Positions 7,941 through 15,798 of a stretch of 64,000 nucleotides of DNA are shown here, in pieces; positions within the stretch are counted from its first letter, which is position 1, and every line of letters begins with the position of its first letter. Origin of the DNA: Oribacterium sp. P6A1 (GTDB taxonomy: Bacteria; Bacillota; Clostridia; Lachnospirales; Lachnospiraceae); NCBI RefSeq assembly GCF_000702885.1, contig NZ_JNKO01000012.1, positions 34,118 through 98,117 of the forward strand, written 5' to 3'. The position numbers and the translations under genes are program-made. Below the pieces are notes generated by a model. That model had not been told where the DNA came from, searched no databases, and saw nothing but the letters and a program-made list of their open reading frames with translations.

Positions 7941-9527
7941 TCACACCGTTCCTTCAAACAGTACCTTGTCGTCTATTTCAACACGTTTCACGCCCTGCTC
8001 TTTGTTTTTGTTGAAATTAAAGCTAAGCATGTATCCTGTATCAAGGTGCCAGTAATCAAGATACTCACGTATCTGTTTCTCGCCGTCAGCATTATATCTT
8101 TCACCACGCCAGATCTTAAGTTCAATTATGTACTGCTGTCCGAGATAATCCACTATAACATCAGTTCTTGTCATGTCACGGGTCTGGGCTTCGATGTAGT
8201 AGTTTCCTGTTCCGTTGATGATTGGTTTCAGGTAAAGAAGGAACAGTTCTCTTCCGTCTTTTTCTTTAAATCTGTCAACCAGTGGTCCGCATATATCTGT
8301 GTAGGTTACGATGAATTTCTCCAGAATCAGTCGCATGTTCAGCTTTCCGTCTTCAACAAACTGATTTTTTGCAAGCTCTCCTTCACGTGAAAAGACATTG
8401 CTCTTTAACTCTTCATCAGAAAGGAACAGATTGTATAATCTCGTCTCAAAAATTCGATTTGATATTCTGACCATATTATGATCATTCTTTATCAGACCAT
8501 ACATCTGGAGTTCTTCTATATCCTTCTGATCACCATTCCAGCTAATTCTGGTTCCCTCCATCAGAACACTGCGAATAGATGCTTTTAACTCAGGATAATT
8601 ATTAAGATTTTTTGTTATCGAATCAAATAAAGTATTTTTCTCACTGAGAATCAGTTTTACGGCCTCGTCAATTCCTCTTCCGGACCAAGCTTCGTTTAAA
8701 CTCATACTTTGGGATATCCTGGTGTCAATCAGTTCACATATCCTGCTCACAAGAAACGGATATCCGCTTGTATAGTCATGGATCAGTTTCGCCATTTCAG
8801 CAGTATCCATACCCGTATGATGATCTTCCTCATACTCTTCAAGCATTCCCTTGATTCCTTCTTCTGAAAGACTCATGTCGATATCGAAATCAGCTGCTAT
8901 GTTCCACGGACTGTTTTGCTTTGCTTCAGATTCTTCGCGTATCTTACTCTTCAAATGCTTAATATCTGTGACACCAGCAAGGATAACAGAGTGAAAGGTT
9001 TTTATTCCCATAGTATCTCTGTTTATGTAGTTGTCCCTAAGCTGCGCAAGAAAATCCAAAAATACCTGATTATTGGTTGCACTATCCACTTCATCTATGA
9101 TCATAACAATCTTTCTATCGGACTCGTCACACCAATCAAGCAATGTATCGAACATTTCATCCAGCTTAGCTTTATCAGCTTTTCTTGTCATGTAATCTTC
9201 AAATTGCTCTTTTATATCATCGGGAATTATAAATCCTGTTCTTATTCGTCGTTTTATTTGACGTATAAATGCCCTGACAAACTCTTCCTCTGTTTCAAAG
9301 CCTGCAGCACCTATAGCTGCAAAACTCAGATTCAACACTTCATACTCCGGCATTAAATATCTTGAAAGCGCATTGAGCGTAGTGGTCTTTCCATACTGTC
9401 TCGCCCGATTGATGGTGAAATACTTCCCCGCATCAACCATCTTCTTTATTTCTTTAACTCGCTCGGAGATATCCACCATATAGTGTTTTTCAGGTATGCA
9501 TACTGCACTTGTATTAAATGCCTTCAT
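7941..9527 (-). CDS. AAA-like ATPase with C-terminal PD-(D/E)XK nuclease-like domain
   Basis: 528 residues, apparently full length. Walker A variant RARQYGKTTT (residues 41-50), Walker B VMIIDEVDSA (141-150), sensor-like VILAGVTDIKHL, a helical middle with GYPFLVSRICELID, and a C-terminal nuclease-like segment TDVIVDY...IIELKIWRGE (about 455-475) that carries the D...ExK pattern of PD-(D/E)XK enzymes. The start ATG has AAAGGA upstream. Related to, but distinct from, the neighbour at 7171-7899. Its last 190 bp are repeated almost exactly at 12679-12875, on the other side of the primase-helicase gene. Base composition appears more A+T-rich than in the cob genes. Such proteins are predicted to act in mobile-element or defence contexts; the substrate is unknown. 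Confidence 0.85.
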   Translation of the reverse strand: MKAFNTSAVCIPEKHYMVDISERVKEIKKMVDAGKYFTINRARQYGKTTTLNALSRYLMPEYEVLNLSFAAIGAAGFETEEEFVRAFIRQIKRRIRTGFIIPDDIKEQFEDYMTRKADKAKLDEMFDTLLDWCDESDRKIVMIIDEVDSATNNQVFLDFLAQLRDNYINRDTMGIKTFHSVILAGVTDIKHLKSKIREESEAKQNSPWNIAADFDIDMSLSEEGIKGMLEEYEEDHHTGMDTAEMAKLIHDYTSGYPFLVSRICELIDTRISQSMSLNEAWSGRGIDEAVKLILSEKNTLFDSITKNLNNYPELKASIRSVLMEGTRISWNGDQKDIEELQMYGLIKNDHNMVRISNRIFETRLYNLFLSDEELKSNVFSREGELAKNQFVEDGKLNMRLILEKFIVTYTDICGPLVDRFKEKDGRELFLLYLKPIINGTGNYYIEAQTRDMTRTDVIVDYLGQQYIIELKIWRGERYNADGEKQIREYLDYWHLDTGYMLSFNFNKNKEQGVKRVEIDDKVLFEGTV

Positions 9528-9681
9528 TGTGGCTTTATCCTTTCCCGAAATATTTAAACTAAAGCACGTTCTTAATCATATCGAATCCAAAAAGCTAAAA
9601 TCTACCTATTCATTATTTTAATCACTGAATTTGTCCATTTTTTACTAAATTGGAATCCTTGTTTTCTAACCATCCCCGGAA

Positions 9682-12645
9682 TTACCAATCCTGCAGCTCT
9701 TTTTCTTTTCCAAATGTCATTTCAAGAAGTTCTGCCGCGATATCTTTACTGCATACACGCATCAGATTATCTTCAATATCTTCTTTTGACAAAAGATTCA
9801 TGCTCCCATACCATACTACTTCATTATCAATTATAGCGTAATGTTCACAGTTATCTTCTACAAGTTTAACTTCAAAACCGGCCTTTCTTAATCTCTCCAT
9901 CAGCTCCATACGAACATCATCCCTGCCATATTTATATGAATCATAATGCCAGGTAACAACAGTAACCTTCACACCCGATTCCTGTCTAGGAGCCAGTTCT
10001 GAAATGATACGTTCCACTTTTTCTGTGTTTAGTCTTGGGCTTGATATGATAACATTCGTCTTTGCCTCAGCCATATCTCTCCAATAAATATCTGCATATG
10101 TATATATATCGTAAATAGCATTTGTCTTCTGTTTTTCTCCATCACTGTTTACACAAAGTTCATATCCGATTTTCTTATATGCTTTAAGCCTCGCAGAGTA
10201 CATCTTATCAAACTTAGGGATATGTCCATCTACATAATCATAAACGATAACATTTTCCTTACCTTCATAATCACGATTCAGGCGTCCCACGTATTGTTCA
10301 ACGACATTTTCTCCTGATATAGGAGTCGCCATAAATAATGTATCAAGTCTGGGATAATCAAATCCCTCCCCTAACAAAGAACCTGTCCCAACCAGTATAA
10401 GACTTTCCGAATCATCTACTTCATTCAATTCTTCCGCCTGTTTTCTGCGAGCTTTTGTTCCATCCGAGCCTGTCAGTAAAATCAGCTTATCTGCATGGTT
10501 CTTGAGTCTCTCTGCCAATTTTATGGCATGATCCACATATTTTGTAAGCACAACCGGCGTCCTTCCGAGTTCGACACACTTTACCACATCCCGAACAATC
10601 TGTTCATCACGTACGTCATTGTTCCTTATAAGTTCAAAGGCATCATTTCCATAAGGTGTATTTGATAAATGATGGGATTTTACCGTTCTCGTAAAACGCG
10701 GATATACAAAATGACCGATATTCTGTTCTTCTGCCCTGTCTTTTGCTGTAAACCTATATCTTATAGGTCCAAGTAAAAACTCGTTTATTTTTTCTTTTCC
10801 ATCTCCTCGCTTAGGAGTTGCCGTAACTCCATATACGTACTTTGCATCTATCTCCTGAAGAACTTCTATGGCACTGTCAGAAGCGGCATGATGACATTCA
10901 TCAAAAAACACCTGAGAATACTCTTTTAGCATGGGATGAAATCCATCTTTCTTTTTTAAAGAACGAATCATAGCTACATCAACTATACCTGTCAATGTAT
11001 CATGTGCCCCCTGTAGATTTCCAATCAGTGATTTTCTTATTTTTGTTCGTCCGCCTTTTGTCTTATATTCAGGAAATTCTTCATCTATTTCTAAAAATTC
11101 ATCCAGCCTTTTGATCCACTGATTCATCAAAGCAGCCTTGTCTACAAGAATAAGCGTATTTACCCCTCTTTTTGCGATCATATCACAACACACTACTGTC
11201 TTTCCGAAAGCAGTAGCCGCATGAAGAATGCCAATATCATTATTCAGCATTGTCTCAACAGCAGGAACTTGTGACTCTTTCAGTTTTCCTTTAAAAGCTA
11301 CATTTATACTCCGACCGCAATATCTTTTATCATCAATATTATATTTTATTCCGGCATTATCAAATCGTTTTAATAACTCTTCCTTAATTCCCCGTGGCAA
11401 TACAATATATTTTCCTTTATCATTTCCAAGATATAAGTATCTTGATTGATCATAGTTCGGCATATCCATAGCCTGATTTTTAAAATATTGCTTGTTGGAA
11501 AATGTCGCCAGTTGTCTTATCTGTCTCTTTAGCTTATTTGACATCAGTGAGGCATTAATATAAATCCGATCTGATAGTACGATGTGAACATTACCCTTTA
11601 CTTCATTGACATCAAAAGCTGAGTTCTTATCCCATGGCGTATCTTCACCTTCATTTTCATTTCCTTCAACGCTATACCACTGTGATATATAATCTTTTAT
11701 CTCTTGCCGGGATATTCTCTTCAGTCCTCCCAAATATTGCAGCTGATCCCTGTAAGCATTCCAATTCTCATCAACAAAAGCACTATTACCTGATCTTAAA
11801 GCCAGCCCCTGAAGAGGAAGTGCAATAACATTTCCCAAACCACCTTCCGGAAGCGCATCCTGAGTCGGTATCATTCGATCATAATATCTGAATGATTTAA
11901 GATTGACTGATTCCGCACCTTTTTCCAATAATGCATATCCAAATCTTCTGGCTAGTCTCGCCGGAACCATGTCCTTAAAAAATATCCAAAGATGAGCGCC
12001 TTTTCCCGATCTTGACCTTTCTACCGCTGCATCAATGCCCAAATTAATACAGATTTGACGTAATGCATTTACTTCGTCTTTCCAATCATCGTCCACATTC
12101 GCAAAATCATTTTGTTCTGCCCCTTCCTTGTGATTATCAAAATCAAAAACAAGTAACTGACATGTATTATTTTCGAGCATTGGAAATATAGCAACTACAT
12201 CATTGCCGTAAGGATCATTTCCACTTAAGTGTTCTAAAATCAATTTTATATCAAGTGACTTAAATGCTTGCATTTCACAATCCTTACACCTTATTTTATC
12301 CCTCTTTTGTATATGGCAATTTCGATCCCAGCGATTATGGCATTGAAGATAATATCCGGTTTTTCCAGTTTTAGGATTGCAATATCTAAGATCATATACA
12401 TCCTTCCGCCCTCTGCAAAACTTAATAAAGAAATTATATGCATTCTTCTCTGTGATATTTATTTTATTTATACGAGCGCCCTGATTCGGATCAAACTTTT
12501 CTGATTTACAAACATATTCAGCAGGAATTATATCTTCATACGAAATTCCGGCTTCCGAAAGTCGTTCCTTCAAAAGCCGGTTCTCATTCTCCAATTCTGA
12601 TATCTTTTTCTTTAATAAGTTTATTTCATCTTCGGAAACATGCAT
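9682..12645 (-). CDS. TOTE-type conflict protein: AEP primase, SF2 helicase and PLD-like domain in one chain
   Basis: 987 residues from ATG 12645, chosen because GAGG lies 8 bases upstream; an ATG at 12666 in frame has no such site. Order: an N-terminal coiled coil (SEDEINLLKKKISELENENR); a Cys/His cluster (QCHNRWDRNC, CKDC, about 101-123) like the zinc site of TOTE primases; archaeo-eukaryotic primase motifs LVFDFDNH (about 165-172) and SGKGAHLWIFF (about 213-223); an SF2 helicase with ATAFGKTVV (about 477-485), FFDECHH and VTATPKR; then a C-terminal phospholipase D-like segment HYAIIDNEVVWYGSMNLL. In that last segment the lysine of HxK is Ala, so nuclease activity is uncertain. The fusion fits the TOTE conflict-system family, thought to act against invading nucleic acid or in element replication. 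Flanked by AAA-ATPase sequences on both sides. Confidence 0.85.
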   Translation of the reverse strand: MHVSEDEINLLKKKISELENENRLLKERLSEAGISYEDIIPAEYVCKSEKFDPNQGARINKINITEKNAYNFFIKFCRGRKDVYDLRYCNPKTGKTGYYLQCHNRWDRNCHIQKRDKIRCKDCEMQAFKSLDIKLILEHLSGNDPYGNDVVAIFPMLENNTCQLLVFDFDNHKEGAEQNDFANVDDDWKDEVNALRQICINLGIDAAVERSRSGKGAHLWIFFKDMVPARLARRFGYALLEKGAESVNLKSFRYYDRMIPTQDALPEGGLGNVIALPLQGLALRSGNSAFVDENWNAYRDQLQYLGGLKRISRQEIKDYISQWYSVEGNENEGEDTPWDKNSAFDVNEVKGNVHIVLSDRIYINASLMSNKLKRQIRQLATFSNKQYFKNQAMDMPNYDQSRYLYLGNDKGKYIVLPRGIKEELLKRFDNAGIKYNIDDKRYCGRSINVAFKGKLKESQVPAVETMLNNDIGILHAATAFGKTVVCCDMIAKRGVNTLILVDKAALMNQWIKRLDEFLEIDEEFPEYKTKGGRTKIRKSLIGNLQGAHDTLTGIVDVAMIRSLKKKDGFHPMLKEYSQVFFDECHHAASDSAIEVLQEIDAKYVYGVTATPKRGDGKEKINEFLLGPIRYRFTAKDRAEEQNIGHFVYPRFTRTVKSHHLSNTPYGNDAFELIRNNDVRDEQIVRDVVKCVELGRTPVVLTKYVDHAIKLAERLKNHADKLILLTGSDGTKARRKQAEELNEVDDSESLILVGTGSLLGEGFDYPRLDTLFMATPISGENVVEQYVGRLNRDYEGKENVIVYDYVDGHIPKFDKMYSARLKAYKKIGYELCVNSDGEKQKTNAIYDIYTYADIYWRDMAEAKTNVIISSPRLNTEKVERIISELAPRQESGVKVTVVTWHYDSYKYGRDDVRMELMERLRKAGFEVKLVEDNCEHYAIIDNEVVWYGSMNLLSKEDIEDNLMRVCSKDIAAELLEMTFGKEKELQDW

Positions 12646-12678
12646 AGTGTAATCCTCATAAAGCATAGCGATTATATC

Positions 12679-12875
12679 TCACGCCGTTCCTTCAAACAGT
12701 ACCTTGTCACCTATTTCGACGCGCTTCACGCCCTGCTCTTTATTTTTATTGAAGTTAAAGCTCAGCATATATCCTGTATCAAAGTGCCAGTAATCAAGAT
12801 ACTCCCGTATCTGTTTCTCACCGTCGGCATTATATCTTTCACCTCGCCAGATTTTCATCTCAACAATGTACTAAT
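12679..12875 (-). pseudogene. C-terminal fragment duplicating the 7941-9527 ATPase gene
   Basis: Reads YIVEMKIWRGERYN to the stop, ending KRVEIGDKVLFEGTA, almost identical to the last 60 or so residues of the ATPase/nuclease gene, but with a stop codon (TAG) directly before the first matching residue and no start. At the DNA level about 190 bp match 7955-8140 in the same orientation. It ends just upstream of the primase-helicase gene, so the two copies form direct repeats around 7941-12645. Confidence 0.75.
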
Positions 12876-12896
12876 AATTCTCTGCTGTACTCAGTA

Positions 12897-13225
12897 TCAC
12901 TTAACAGTCTCAGCCATCATTTTTTTCTGTACTTCTTCGATTAGTTCCATGGGATATTTACAAAAAGACGCGATATCCTGAGGTGATTTTCCATCTTTAA
13001 GCATTTCTTCTATTTGCTCACGCTTATACATTTCCCTTCCGATATATTCATGCTCTCGATCTCTCATATTGATAACCATATACTCAGTCCTCCACTTCTT
13101 ATTGAGCCTTGCCATCTTTACTGCTTCATCTAGCTTCTTTACATATTCATCATCAACTGCTTTTCCTCTGTCTCAAGTCGTAACTGACTTTCAATCAGTT
13201 CATTTTCAAGTATTAAATTGTCCAT
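12897..13225 (-). pseudogene. Frameshifted C-terminal fragment of an Rpn/PD-(D/E)XK-family transposase-like protein
   Basis: The frame 12897-13115 encodes 72 residues (MARLNKKWRTEYMVINMRD and on) that look like the C-terminal tail of the Rpn recombination-promoting nuclease/transposase family, where a KKWRxEYM-like segment precedes a charged helix and a short helical end. Upstream, in a different frame, an ATG at 13225 starts MDNLILENELIESQLRLETE and runs into a stop near 13145; joining the two frames gives continuous sequence (DDEYVKKLDEAVKMARLNKKW). So it is a fragment with at least one frameshift, without the catalytic N-terminal domain. Confidence in the family assignment is moderate. Confidence 0.6.
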
Positions 13226-13667
13226 ATATGATCCTTCATATACCTAAAGTATAGCATCAAAACAAATAGCATTTATTAAAATTTCATTTAACAAATACCT
13301 GACTGCAAAAAGCGGGATATCTTTAAAGATAAATAGATAAAAACATAGCCACAGAAACGGCTAACGCTTAACGCTCCAAGAGAAGGAGCTTTTTGAATAT
13401 TCGTTTATATAGTAAGACCACATCATATGTCTGTCAATTCAAAGATTAAAAATCAGTTTTGTAAAATTCTATAGATGAGATTTTTTTATGATAGACATAA
13501 TTCTATGAATTATCGTCATATCCTAATGTGTGCATAATCTGTTCTGAATATTATAAAACAATTTGAAGTGGTCGAACTTTTTTTTATAGCATGCAGAAAA
13601 ATCATAGGGATACTTTGACTTTTTCTGCTCTGCAGGTTGATGAAAAATAATCACAAGGAGGTCATGA
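13226..13667 (+). other. Non-coding AT-rich stretch between island and protease genes
   Basis: 442 bp without a convincing ORF. It holds two consecutive hairpins ending in a T-run (13347-13394, listed separately) and, before the lipoprotein gene, TTGAAG (13563-13568) with TATAGC 16 bp further on, a weak candidate promoter. AAGGAGGTC at about 13655-13663 is the ribosome binding site of the gene starting at 13668. Confidence 0.4.
13347..13394 (+). terminator. Hairpin pair with intrinsic terminator, possible attenuator
   Basis: Plus strand: AGCC/GGCT hairpin (13347-13362), a 10-base spacer, then GCTCC/GGAGC (13373-13377 with 13385-13389) followed by five T (13390-13394). No plus-strand gene precedes it; it lies 275 bp upstream of the S41-like lipoprotein gene. 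It may end a small RNA or act as a leader attenuator. I matched it to no riboswitch class. Confidence 0.45.
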
Positions 13668-15773
13668 ATGAGGCGAACAAAACTCAATGGCATTTTAGCT
13701 TCGGTAATCACAGCAAGTATGATACTGACCGGCTGCAATGCTACTTCAACACCTGAGATCGGTTCAGGAGCAACCGATGAAAAGGCTGCAGTGGAAACCA
13801 AAGACGGAGAATCACTTGAAGATTCCCAAGGTGGAACCGCTACTAAAGAAACAAGTGAAACAGAAGCAGAAAAAGCTGTGGAATCAGGCTCTTCTGAAAC
13901 TGAAAAAGCCGGAGAATCAAGAGAGACCGATTCTAAGACAACCGAAAAATCAGCTTCTGATTCTGAAAAAAACGGGTCTGAAAAAAACGACGCAAATAGT
14001 TTTTCTGAAGCTGATAATGAAAAGTTAAGTGAATGGCTTGAAAGTGAGCTGACCAGACTAAAAGAAGGCGGACCTCTGGAAAAGGCATTTGAGCCTGGAG
14101 ATCTTAAGACAAAGGATGTACCTATTTATTTCAATTCTGCCGAGTCCAAAGAGAATATAAGTCTCGCCTTCTTTGATCCTGATGAGTCAGTGCCATACAT
14201 CTCCCTCGAGGATGTTCCTATGGTGCTTGAGAATGCTTACCTTATACAGGCAAAGGACAAGGATTATAAGCTTACCTTCACCAGTGACGGCAGGACGGCA
14301 ACATTGACAAGAGAAAGCGGAACCTGGATGAAGCTGGATTTCGATGAGAATACCATCACATTCCTGGATCATGACGATTTTCTGAAAGCTTCCAATATGG
14401 ATTCACTGATGGATGTTGTATCTGAACGTGCATTGGCAAGTGAATCATCAAGAGACCTGTTTGAGCATACCGGTGATTCCTATGAACGTTACGGAGATGT
14501 TCTTATACTTGATCTTGATGCTTATGGAATTGATCTTGTAAGAGACAAGGATAAATACTATATGCCACTTGCCATAATCAATGATTTTATCCTTACCAGA
14601 TTCTATATTCCGCTTGTTTATAATGGTAAGAGTGTAATTCTTTTTACTTATGGCGGACTTCAGAACAAGATTCTTTTCGAAAATGGCGGATCTCAGAACG
14701 AGGAAGGAAGTCTCACTGATATAGGTGAACTGTATTATGCAGGCGATACAGGAGAGATAAGTCCTTCCATGGCAGTGTTTAATTATAACGAACTGTGTAT
14801 GATGCTGGATTATAATTATGGATTAAAAGAAACTCATGGAATCAGTTCTTTTGACCGTATATTCCTTCAGACAGGAACAAAACTGCAGTTGTTAAACCCT
14901 GATCCGAAGGTCATTGACAGTGCACTTGCTGAATTTATCAATAAGAATCTGGATGACGGACACAGCGGATTCATTCTGCCATCATATGAAAGCGGTGTAG
15001 ATGCTGAAATCGAGAATAGTTACGGCAGCTCAATTGCGATAATGGTAGATGAAGTGCAACGCTTCGGTATTGCAAGGGCTGAAGCTTATCCTGATGGCTG
15101 TCCCGGATATGAGGAAGTTGGAAATACAGCCTATATCACTTTTGACGGATTCAAGCCTATTCCTGAAGATGCCGACTACTACAAGAATCCTCCTAAGGAA
15201 GCAGATCCCAATGATACAGTCGGTCTCATGCTGTATTCCTATGCGCAGATAACAAGAGACGGCAGTCCTGTAGAGAATGTTGTTCTTGATCTTTCAAACA
15301 ACGGCGGCGGTGATTCCAATGCTGCAAGTTTTGTTCTGGGAACATTTTTAGGCACAGGAATGTACTCGATTCATAACACTATGACAGGGGCTATGATGAC
15401 TGACTATGTTCATGTGGATCTGAATCTTGATCATAAGTTTGACGAAAAGGATTCTCTTCAGGGATATAAGCTTTACTGCCTTGAATCCTTCAATAGTTTC
15501 TCATGCGGAAATCTTGTTCCAAGTGTTTTCAAGAATTCTCACAAGGTTACTCTTCTCGGACAGACCTCCGGCGGTGGTTCATGTATGGTACTGCCCTGTA
15601 TGTCAGCTACCGGAACAGTTTTCCAGGTTTCAGGTCCTCTTCGTATGGCGTTTACGAAGAACGGAAGCTTCTATGACATCGACCAGGGTGCCGAGCCTGA
15701 TTTCTATATCGATGATGAGAAGAACTTCTACGACAGAAAGGCTCTTTCAGAGTATATAAATGGTCTTTTTTGA
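13668..15773 (+). CDS. Lipoprotein with C-terminal S41-type peptidase domain
   Basis: 701 residues. Signal peptide MRRTKLNGILASVITASMIL followed by the lipobox LTGC (Cys 23). Residues 25-115 are a low-complexity Ser/Glu/Lys/Thr linker. The middle has no recognised domain. The C-terminal 250 residues resemble tail-specific proteases (S41): NVVLDLSNNGGG, then ESFNSFSCGN with the presumed catalytic serine, and LGQTSGGGSCMV. The ribosome binding site AAGGAGG lies 7 bases upstream. Co-directional with the clostripain-like gene 25 bp downstream, so probably one transcript of two extracytoplasmic proteases. The PDZ domain typical of C-terminal processing proteases is not obvious, which suggests a scavenging or niche function; inferred. 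Confidence 0.85.
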   Translation: MRRTKLNGILASVITASMILTGCNATSTPEIGSGATDEKAAVETKDGESLEDSQGGTATKETSETEAEKAVESGSSETEKAGESRETDSKTTEKSASDSEKNGSEKNDANSFSEADNEKLSEWLESELTRLKEGGPLEKAFEPGDLKTKDVPIYFNSAESKENISLAFFDPDESVPYISLEDVPMVLENAYLIQAKDKDYKLTFTSDGRTATLTRESGTWMKLDFDENTITFLDHDDFLKASNMDSLMDVVSERALASESSRDLFEHTGDSYERYGDVLILDLDAYGIDLVRDKDKYYMPLAIINDFILTRFYIPLVYNGKSVILFTYGGLQNKILFENGGSQNEEGSLTDIGELYYAGDTGEISPSMAVFNYNELCMMLDYNYGLKETHGISSFDRIFLQTGTKLQLLNPDPKVIDSALAEFINKNLDDGHSGFILPSYESGVDAEIENSYGSSIAIMVDEVQRFGIARAEAYPDGCPGYEEVGNTAYITFDGFKPIPEDADYYKNPPKEADPNDTVGLMLYSYAQITRDGSPVENVVLDLSNNGGGDSNAASFVLGTFLGTGMYSIHNTMTGAMMTDYVHVDLNLDHKFDEKDSLQGYKLYCLESFNSFSCGNLVPSVFKNSHKVTLLGQTSGGGSCMVLPCMSATGTVFQVSGPLRMAFTKNGSFYDIDQGAEPDFYIDDEKNFYDRKALSEYINGLF

Positions 15774-15798
15774 TAACTCCAACAAGAAAGGAGCGTAA

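Noticed and set aside
12897..13115. Intact small regulator gene
   Set aside because: The sequence continues in a shifted frame upstream and resembles only the tail of a nuclease/transposase family, so it is treated as a fragment.
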